From: an uncultured Dorea sp.
GTDB taxonomy: Bacteria; Bacillota; Clostridia; Lachnospirales; Lachnospiraceae
DNA: 5,223 nt
Direction of reading: 5' to 3'
Assembly (NCBI GenBank): GCA_910579335.1
Contig: CAJTUQ010000124.1
Coordinates: 1 to 5,223 of the forward strand
Under the pieces are notes generated by a model that ran no database searches, was not told the DNA's origin, and saw only the letters and a program-made list of their open reading frames with translations. Position numbers and translations under genes: made by a program. Below are positions 1 through 4,177 of the stretch, piece after piece (positions within the stretch are counted from its first letter, which is position 1; every line of letters starts with the position of its first letter).

Positions 1-1
1 G

Positions 2-301
2 GATCACATCCACATGCTGGTAAGGATACCGCCCAAATACTCGGTATCAGAAATTGTAGGATACCTGAAAGGGAAGAGTTCCCTAATGATATTTGAGAAG
101 CATGCGAATCTGAAATATAAGTATGGGAACCGATATTTCTGGTGTAGAGGGTATTATGTGGATACTGTGGGGAAGAACACAGCTGCGATCAAAACGTATA
201 TCCAGAATCAGTTGAAAGAAGATCTAGAATACGACCAGATGAGTTTAGTAGAGTATATCGACCCGTTTACGGGTGAGCCGGTAAAGAAAAACAAGAAATA
301 A
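2..301 (+). CDS. tnpA: IS200/IS605-family Y1 transposase TnpA, 3' part (5' end outside the window)
   Basis: TnpA is the single-strand DNA transposase of IS200/IS605 elements. It nicks hairpin-marked ends on one strand and forms a 5'-phosphotyrosine link. The frame is open from base 2 and reads Asp-His-Ile-His-Met-Leu-Val, so the metal-binding HUH motif (HIH, bases 5-13) is present just upstream of the first ATG at 14. That ATG is therefore internal and the true start lies before the window. Counting from it, the expected nucleophile is Tyr62 (bases 197-199) in TYIQNQ, with the conserved Gln66 four residues on. The segment YFWCRGYYVDTVG (41-53) is typical of the family. The last residues are lysine-rich (KKNKK). 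Visible length is 100 codons of a usual 130-155. No tnpB follows. Family assignment is secure; whether the element is complete cannot be judged from here. Confidence 0.93.
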   Translation, partial: DHIHMLVRIPPKYSVSEIVGYLKGKSSLMIFEKHANLKYKYGNRYFWCRGYYVDTVGKNTAAIKTYIQNQLKEDLEYDQMSLVEYIDPFTGEPVKKNKK

Positions 302-503
302 GCCACTTGGAGTGGCAGTAGGGAATCAAAGCAAACCAGCAAGCCCCTTATGGGGCGGCGCCGGTAGAAGGAAGCACTGAAAGAGCCCCTGAAGGGGGCA
401 GCTGAGAATGTGGTGCAGTTGGCAGACCATCAGTGCGCCTTCCGGGCGCAAGCAGGTAATAGCCCCTTATAGGGGCAGAGCAGGCTACCGGCTAAGCCGG
501 TAG
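302..503 (+). ncRNA. Structured right end of the TnpA element: hairpin array, possible ncRNA
   Basis: This 202-base stretch starts right after the tnpA stop, is much more GC-rich than its flanks and has no convincing ORF. Local perfect or near-perfect hairpins: 302-316 (GCCACT/AGTGGC), 343-356 (GCCCC/GGGGC, loop TTAT), 385-399 (GCCCC/GGGGC), 435-449 (GCGCC/GGCGC), 462-476 (GCCCCT/AGGGGC) and the terminal 485-503. Longer pairings nest around them: 374-380 GCACTGA pairs with 430-436 TCAGTGC, and 360-367 GCCGGTAG can pair with 485-492 CTACCGGC. Tetraloop-like hairpins plus nested closing stems are the form of a folded RNA. The position, between a transposase and the element end, is where the omega-RNA of TnpB-bearing IS605 relatives lies, but here there is no tnpB. 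The RNA role is inference; the pairings are read directly. Confidence 0.5.
485..503 (+). repeat. Terminal hairpin, probable IS right-end recognition structure
   Basis: CTACCGGC (485-492), loop TAA, GCCGGTAG (496-503) form a perfect 8-bp stem. IS200/IS605 ends carry such a subterminal hairpin, which TnpA binds as single-stranded DNA, with the cleavage site a few to about twenty bases outside it. The exact right boundary is not visible but should lie in the AT-rich sequence between about 504 and 545. The hairpin is followed seven bases later by TATTTTTA, so it may also act as a weak terminator for tnpA. Confidence 0.6.
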
Positions 504-631
504 TCCTGACTATTTTTATTATTATGATCTGGGTAAAATATATGTTGCCAGCAAATGTGGATTGGTTTTAACATTTACGTTGACGAGTAACGACAAAAGC
601 GTTACAATTTAACCAAAGGAGATGATTTGAT
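504..631 (+). other. Spacer between the IS right end and the toxin-antitoxin operon
   Basis: No gene is visible. The first part (504-545) is AT-rich and should contain the IS junction. TGTTGCCA at 543-550 is the inverse of a tandem repeat near 2400. The last part holds the promoter, operator and ribosome site of the following operon. Confidence 0.5.
580..608 (+). promoter_or_regulatory. Sigma-A-type promoter of the toxin-antitoxin operon with overlapping inverted repeat (likely operator)
   Basis: TTGACG (580-585) and TACAAT (603-608) each differ from the sigma-A consensus by one base and are 17 bases apart, the optimal spacing. An inverted repeat GTAACG (587-592) / CGTTAC (600-605), with a 7-base spacer, sits between the boxes and covers half of the -10. 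Ribbon-helix-helix antitoxins of RelB type usually repress their own operon through such palindromes, so this is the likely operator. Predicted transcription start is about 615, which would leave a leader of only about 17 bases beginning almost at the ribosome site (AAAGGAG, 615-621). Confidence 0.7.
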
Positions 632-934
632 ATGGAAAAAACAGCAACCTTAAACTTAAGAATAAATCCAACGGTAAAACAACGAGCTGAAGATGTGCTT
701 ACACGATTAGGCATCCCGATGTCTACAGCAATAGACATGTATCTCAATCAAATTTCATTAACAGGAGGGATCCCTTTTGCGGTAACATTGCCGAAAGTTC
801 CCTCTAGTCTTAATGCAGATTTAATGACAAAAGAGGAAATTCACAAGAAATTGCAAGAGGGATATGATGATATACATGCTGGCCGGGTGCAGGATGCTGT
901 TTCTGCTTTTACGAAATTTAGGGAGAGTCATTAA
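632..934 (+). CDS. RelB/DinJ-family antitoxin
   Basis: This is the antitoxin of a type II toxin-antitoxin pair: it binds and neutralises the toxin encoded next and, as a complex with it, represses the operon. The 100-residue protein starts with the ribbon-helix-helix pattern of RelB/DinJ: a short beta strand (about residues 4-10, TATLNLR), helix A (about 12-24), a turn with GIP (27-29), and helix B (about 30-42, STAIDMYLNQI). The segment GGIPFAVTLP (45-54) is highly typical of the family. The remaining acidic and basic C-terminal half (KEEIHKKLQEGYDD) is the usual toxin-binding region. The start is set by AAAGGAG at 615-621, ten bases before the ATG. The stop is followed after two bases by the toxin start, so the two are translationally coupled. 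The gene appears intact. RelB and DinJ subgroups cannot be separated by eye. Confidence 0.9.
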   Translation: MEKTATLNLRINPTVKQRAEDVLTRLGIPMSTAIDMYLNQISLTGGIPFAVTLPKVPSSLNADLMTKEEIHKKLQEGYDDIHAGRVQDAVSAFTKFRESH

Positions 935-936
935 GT

Positions 937-1251
937 ATGAAGCAATATAAGGTACAGATCACAGATAAGGCATTAGTGGACATGGAGGAAATCTATAACT
1001 ATATTGCGATACAGCTTCAAGCACCAGAAAATGCAATAGAACAATATAACCGGATTGCGAAAGCTATCGAGGAGCTAAAAATGTTTCCAGAAAAAGTAAG
1101 ACTTATGGAATCGGAGCAAGAACGGGCAATGGGGTTAAGGCAGTTGGTGGTAGATAATTATTCGGTTTTCTATGTGATTGAGAATGAGAGCGTTATTGTA
1201 ATGAGAGTATTATATAGTGCATCTGATATTGGGGAAAGGTTGAAGGATTAA
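937..1251 (+). CDS. RelE/ParE-superfamily toxin
   Basis: The 104-residue basic protein is the toxin partner of the antitoxin immediately upstream. The superfamily has two modes: RelE-like ribosome-dependent mRNA cleavage and ParE-like gyrase poisoning. Visible family features are an N-terminal strand (YKVQIT, 4-9), two helices (about 10-27 and 30-48), the F-P turn at 50-51, then the strand-rich C-terminal half: LRQLVVDNYSVFYVIE (67-82), a strand VIVMRVLY (86-93), and a terminal DIGERL (97-102), the counterpart of the common DIxxRL ending. That ending and the two-helix N-terminus look more ParE-like than classical RelE, but the mode of action is not decided by sequence reading. GGGAG at 921-925, inside the antitoxin gene, is its ribosome site. 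The frame is intact, so the operon may be functional and could stabilise this island. Confidence 0.88.
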   Translation: MKQYKVQITDKALVDMEEIYNYIAIQLQAPENAIEQYNRIAKAIEELKMFPEKVRLMESEQERAMGLRQLVVDNYSVFYVIENESVIVMRVLYSASDIGERLKD

Positions 1252-1263
1252 AAAAGTATAATT

Positions 1264-1291
1264 ATGACACATAAAATAATTTTGATATAAT
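1264..1291 (+). promoter_or_regulatory. Promoter of the broken GHKL gene
   Basis: ATGACA (1264-1269, five of six consensus bases) and a perfect TATAAT (1286-1291) are 16 bases apart. Predicted start is near 1298, giving a leader of about 40 bases to a strong ribosome site GGAGG (1327-1331), five bases before the ATG at 1337. No terminator was seen between the toxin stop and this promoter, so some read-through from the upstream operon is possible. Confidence 0.6.
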
Positions 1292-1336
1292 TAGGTGGGC
1301 AGAAATACAGAAGCTGTGTGAGAAACGGAGGAAAAA

Positions 1337-2364
1337 ATGGCGGAATGGGAAAAAATAATTCCAAAGGTAAATGAATCGGCAGAATTTTTGGAAATAGCAA
1401 GTGACTTTGGAGATCCGTTGGAACTTTTTCGAGAAGCATTGCATAATGCATACGATTGGGGAGCAACAGAATTCAAAATTATCATCACAGTAAGTGAAAT
1501 AAGCGGACAAGATAAATTGGTTATTGAGTTAATAGACAATGGAACAGGAATGTCAAGAGACACAATTATCAATCATTTCTGGAATCTTGGAGATTCGAAA
1601 TCAAGAGGAAATCAGTATGCAATAGGTGAAAAGGGGCATGTACAAAAATATACTTACGGTCAGATAAAGTATTAGTTCAGACAAATGATGGAATAGATTC
1701 GTATGAAACAGAATGTGAGGGTGCTTTCTTCAGTTTAAATGCTGGAGAAGTACATTCTCCAAAAGTAAGAAAAAGCGATCAGAGTTTTTCAAAAGGAACG
1801 CATATCCGTATAGAAGGATACAATAATAATCAAAGATCAACTCTTAAACAAGATATTTTAAAGGATTATTTGTATTGGTATACTATATTAGGAACAATCG
1901 AAAATCAGTTTCCGAATAGGAAATTAAGAGAATTTAAGGTGTTTTTGCAAGTATTGGATAGAGATATGCCAGAGTTATTATGTTCAGGACACCCTTTTCC
2001 AAAAGAAAATTATAATATAAATAAATTGTTTGATACATATGGTGAAATAGCTGCAGATTATTATGTAAAAAAATATGTGTATGCTGAGCAATCCCTTGAA
2101 ACAATGCCTGAAGTTAAGTATGACGTAGTCATCTATTTTGAGGGGTATATTGTGTGTTGGGAGTTATCATCGAAGGTCAAGGATGGAAGTTTATTAAAGA
2201 CATCTGTTGAAGATGAAACGAGAATTCTTCATATTATTCCAGGTATTGATGGGGATATCAAAAAATGTTATCTTGATAGCGACAATGCTGCTATTAAAAT
2301 AAAAGTTATATGTTTAAAAGATTATGTTACACAGAAATGGGGAATAACGTTGCTTGACCAATAA
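1337..2364 (+). pseudogene. GHKL (HATPase_c_3-like) ATPase gene, frameshifted and internally shortened
   Basis: The first frame (1337-1675) carries the Bergerat ATP fold: N-box REALHNAYDWGA with Glu33, Asn37 and Asp40; G1 box DNGTGM (67-72); FWNLGDSKS (81-89); and the G2 region IGEKGH (96-101), where it goes wrong. Adding one base after 1640 restores GHGTKIYLRSD, and that second frame stays open from 1642 to the stop at 2362-2364. It includes GTHIRIEG, the end of the ATPase domain. The repaired product would be 342 residues. MORC/Hsp90-like members of this type usually have a long C-terminal part; here YFEG runs directly into YIVCWELSS near 2140-2150, which from memory are separate regions of longer homologues. 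The last part may be the end of a nuclease-like domain. A translational frameshift is less likely because there is no slippery run or stimulator. Such ATPases are often found in defence islands. Confidence 0.8.
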
Positions 2365-2611
2365 ATATAACGAAGAGTATACTTGTAAAAGGAAGTGTAT
2401 TGGCAACATTTTGGCAACAAAAAATCAGCAAGCCATAATAAATGATGTAATTGAAGTAAAAAAGAGCGTGTATTTACACAAAATTTAAATAAAAGAAGTT
2501 AAGAACAACAAAGAACACACCGAGTTCGAGTGATGAAAAATTTTACAAATATTATTTTGATTATTTCATTTGGATAAAATGAGTCTGCCAAAGCGGACAT
2601 GGGGTATAAAA
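2365..2611. other. AT-rich intergenic region, no gene seen
   Basis: About 250 bases without a convincing ORF on either strand. It holds the tandem TTGGCAACA repeat (2400-2419), a small GTGTA/TACAC palindrome (2468-2479) and long A/T runs. I saw no promoter with good boxes and spacing for the macrodomain gene, and no terminator for the GHKL gene. Confidence 0.6.
2400..2419 (+). repeat. Tandem direct repeat TTGGCAACA x2, 11-base period
   Basis: TTGGCAACA occurs at 2400-2408 and again at 2411-2419, one helical turn apart. Same-face spacing suggests a protein-binding site such as a recombinase arm site, but no integrase gene is in the window. The 8-base inverse TGTTGCCA is found at 543-550. Confidence 0.5.
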
Positions 2612-3142
2612 ATGATAAGATTAATAAAAGGTGACATTACGAAACTTGATTGTGTTGAGGCAATTGTAAACGCTGCAAACAGCAGCCTTCTTGGCGGCGG
2701 AGGTGTGGATGGAGCGATTCATAGGGCGGCAGGGCCTGAACTTCTGTCGGAGTGCCGTCTGCTTGGCGGATGTAGAACAGGGCAGGCTAAAATAACGAAA
2801 GCATATAAGCTTCCGTGTGAATATGTCATCCATACTGTGGGGCCGGTGTGGAATGGGGGCAGTCATAATGAAGACAAGCTGCTTATGGACTGTTATCATA
2901 ATTCTTTGGAATTGGCGGGGAAGAAGCAAATCAGGACGATTGCGTTTCCGTCCGTCTCTACGGGAATTTATGCTTTTCCGGTAGAGAGGGCGGCAAAAAT
3001 AGCAATCGGTACAGTGAAAGAATACTTAACCGAACATAAGGGGATATTTGATATGGTCATGTGGGCGCTGTTTGATGATAAGACAGAGGCAGCATATAAG
3101 GAGGCCGCCATGCAGATATTGGAAAATGAGGAATGGGAATGA
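2612..3142 (+). CDS. Macrodomain protein, O-acetyl-ADP-ribose deacetylase/ADP-ribosyl hydrolase-like
   Basis: The 176-residue protein is a single macrodomain, a cytoplasmic fold that binds ADP-ribose and, in the YmdB/MacroD class, removes acetyl or ADP-ribosyl groups. Features in order: GDIT (7-10), the substrate loop NAANSSLLGGGGVDGAIH (20-37) with Asn23 and Asp33 matching the MacroD/YmdB catalytic pair, GPEL (41-44), TGQAKIT (56-62), IHTVGPVW (73-80), the phosphate loop FPSVSTGIYAFP (112-123), and a C-terminal WALFDDK. The length is normal. I chose ATG 2612 because the family begins MIxLxxGDIT and GGGGT lies seven bases upstream; in-frame starts at 2570 (TTG) and 2579 (ATG) have no ribosome site. 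Its stop overlaps (ATGA) the start of a broken NYN/PIN-like gene, so the two once formed an operon. All key residues are present, so it is probably functional. Confidence 0.93.
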   Translation: MIRLIKGDITKLDCVEAIVNAANSSLLGGGGVDGAIHRAAGPELLSECRLLGGCRTGQAKITKAYKLPCEYVIHTVGPVWNGGSHNEDKLLMDCYHNSLELAGKKQIRTIAFPSVSTGIYAFPVERAAKIAIGTVKEYLTEHKGIFDMVMWALFDDKTEAAYKEAAMQILENEEWE

Positions 3143-3406
3143 AGAAAAAATATTATTTGATAGATACGGAGAATGTTGGGGACAGGTGGAGTGTGCAGAG
3201 GGAAATAATGCGCTGGATCAGCAGTTAATGGGAGTATTGTCTTATTTGATTGCTATTCATCCGAATGCAGAATGTACAGTATTTCTAATGACAAAGGTTA
3301 TACGGATGCCACTAAGTTTTGGAAACAGAGAGGTATATGTATAAATAGGGTTGGGTCCGATACCAAAAAGAAGAAAAAGAAAAAAGAAGCGGCGGTCTGC
3401 CCCTGA
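3139..3406 (+). pseudogene. NYN/PIN-like nuclease gene remnant, internally deleted and frameshifted
   Basis: Three family blocks are present, but each is in a different frame. Frame from ATG 3139: MKKKYYLIDTENVGDRW, the N-terminal strand with the first catalytic Asp, as in NYN/LabA-type PIN-like RNases. From about 3186 in another frame: VECAEGNNALDQQLMGVL, with the second acidic position, running to TVF. From 3284 in the third frame: SNDKGYTDATKFW, with the third acidic position, then a lysine-rich tail and a stop at 3404-3406. Inserting one T in the TTT run (3282-3284) joins blocks two and three as TVFSNDKGY. Between GDRW and VECAEG the usual residues are missing, so about 100 bases seem deleted near 3184-3190. 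The start overlaps the macrodomain stop by ATGA. The intact gene probably encoded an RNase; this copy cannot. Family recognition is from memory of motifs. Confidence 0.72.
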
Positions 3407-3432
3407 ATGTGAATATTTGCATTCAGGGGCAG
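3397..3432. repeat. 13-bp perfect hairpin between converging genes
   Basis: CTGCCCCTGAATG (3397-3409) pairs perfectly with CATTCAGGGGCAG (3420-3432) around a 10-base loop that can pair further with G-U. It covers the stop of the NYN remnant. The right arm is followed by TTTCC only, so it is a poor classical terminator on the plus strand. On the minus strand a T-rich run starts about 10 bases beyond it. Its GCCCCTGA core is also found in hairpin 385-399 of the IS end. Confidence 0.65.
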
Positions 3433-3551
3433 TTTCCTATCAGGAATGGAAGGCGATATTTGACGGAGAAATGTCTTTGGAGGCATTTCTCATCTTATAT
3501 AAGGGAATTTTTTTGCCGGAGGAATCTTGTGGTGTCCAAGTATATTTTGGA
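3407..3551. other. Spacer between NYN remnant and the minus-strand Rpn tail
   Basis: No intact gene. One plus-strand frame (to about 3520) reads like protein, with SYQEWKAIFDGEMSLEAF, but it has no start or ribosome site. It could be the displaced C-terminus of the NYN gene or chance. Confidence 0.35.
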
Positions 3552-3785
3552 TTATTTCAGCTTAAATTCCTGATACAGGCTTTCCAGAAAATCGTTATTT
3601 TCCGTAGATTTTTTAAGGTCGTCATAACGCTTTGCAGCAAGAAGTTTTGAAGTCAATTCAAGGAGTTTTTGCTGACAACTGTTGAAACCGTTATCAAAGC
3701 CATTGTCGAAGCCTTCTGCATAGCCGTCTTCACGGATTACCTCTGCATAGGCTTTCTCATCAAATTCGGATAAGATAAAACTCAT
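3552..3785 (-). CDS. Orphan C-terminal tail of an Rpn/PD-(D/E)XK nuclease-transposase (77 aa), possibly separately translated
   Basis: The protein MSFILSEFDEKAYAEVIRE... to ...SLYQEFKLK matches the tail that follows the PD-(D/E)XK nuclease domain in Rpn-type proteins (recombination-promoting nuclease/putative transposase) of Clostridia: the EFDEKAYAEVIREDGYAEG linker, a glycine-rich GFDNGFDNGF repeat, then a helical end with LLAAKRYDDLKKSTEN. The nuclease domain is absent. The frame continues upstream (about 3848-3786) with FQNEVLTEILKKERMTI, which looks like the piece just before the tail, and then loses resemblance. An ATG at 3785 has a good ribosome site (GAAAGGA on the minus strand, eight bases upstream), so translation as a small protein is plausible. 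In E. coli rpn genes the C-terminal part is known to be made alone from an internal start as an antitoxin (RpnS). It may equally be a dead remnant. Confidence 0.55.
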   Translation of the reverse strand: MSFILSEFDEKAYAEVIREDGYAEGFDNGFDNGFNSCQQKLLELTSKLLAAKRYDDLKKSTENNDFLESLYQEFKLK

Positions 3786-3962
3786 AATGGTCATCCTTTC
3801 TTTTTTCAAGATCTCGGTCAGAACTTCATTTTGGAAAGTAAAAAGGAGATTGCCAGATTCCAAAGAAACTTTAGATTTATTAAAAGAACTTATACAATAA
3901 AATTTTGGTGAGATTTGACGCAGACTGCACAAGGGACAATCCGATTTTCATGTGATAAAAGA

Positions 3963-3991
3963 AGTATAAAGCATTTTTCCGGAAGTAGCAA
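3963..3991 (-). promoter_or_regulatory. Candidate minus-strand promoter for the Rpn tail
   Basis: Read on the minus strand, TTGCTA (3991-3986) and TATACT (3968-3963) are 17 bases apart; the -10 has five and the -35 four of six consensus bases. It points at the Rpn tail, whose ATG lies about 170 bases downstream of the predicted start. The long leader covers the degraded upstream remnant. Spacing is ideal, but an AT-rich region can give this by chance. Confidence 0.35.
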
Positions 3992-4034
3992 GAGTCTTTA
4001 GGGCGAAAATCAACCGGAAATCAAAATGTAATAG

Positions 4035-4097
4035 TCCTACAACAAAAGGAAGATAATTAAAAAAATCTTAAATAATTTTTTGGTAAAAGTTGTAGGA
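4035..4097. repeat. 9-bp inverted repeat upstream of the exported-protein gene
   Basis: TCCTACAAC (4035-4043) and GTTGTAGGA (4089-4097) are exact inverse copies separated by 45 very AT-rich bases. The right arm lies about 20 bases upstream of the extended -10-like TGCTATCAT, so a paired regulator site is one explanation; a stem enclosing the AT-rich loop is another. Confidence 0.45.
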
Positions 4098-4177
4098 TTT
4101 ATGGCAAACATTGTGCTATCATAGAAAAAATATGATCGATTATGTGAAAAAGGTAACAAGCGCAGGGAGGTAGCGTT

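Larger units (their letters stand above)
3933..4177. other. Divergent intergenic region with two inverted repeats
   Basis: No gene is visible. It contains TTTCCGG (3976-3982) / CCGGAAA (4014-4020), and TCCTACAAC (4035-4043) / GTTGTAGGA (4089-4097), plus the signals of the flanking genes. Plus-strand TGCTATCAT (4114-4122) resembles an extended -10 for the gene at 4178, without a clear -35. Confidence 0.45.

Noticed and set aside
302..480. GCCCC/GGGGC units as a CRISPR array
   Set aside because: Units are short hairpins of different sequence and uneven spacing (about 40, 50 and 27 bases), with no constant 24-37-base repeat and no cas gene.
485..517. Strong intrinsic terminator after tnpA
   Set aside because: The T-run starts seven bases after the stem and is only five long, so it is at best weak; the hairpin fits an IS end better.
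1248..1572. Three overlapping minus-strand ORFs
   Set aside because: They lie opposite the GHKL gene with its clear motifs, are low-complexity (Phe/Pro/Ile-rich) and have no ribosome sites.
1870..2364. A separate 164-residue gene starting at TTG 1870
   Set aside because: The frame is open from 1642 and continues the GHKL domain; there is no ribosome site at 1870. It is the second half of the frameshifted gene.
2521..2531. CGAGTTCGAGT resembling a tRNA T-loop (possible attachment site)
   Set aside because: No matching T-stem, acceptor stem or CCA-side sequence surrounds it.
2570..2611. Upstream start for the macrodomain protein (TTG 2570 or ATG 2579)
   Set aside because: Neither has a ribosome site and the extra residues do not belong to the conserved fold; ATG 2612 fits both.
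2621..2929. Minus-strand ORF opposite the macrodomain gene
   Set aside because: Shadow of a strongly conserved coding sequence.
3048..3344. Plus-strand ORF starting inside the macrodomain gene
   Set aside because: Its first 40 residues are an out-of-frame shadow; only the part after about 3186 is real, as the middle block of the NYN remnant.
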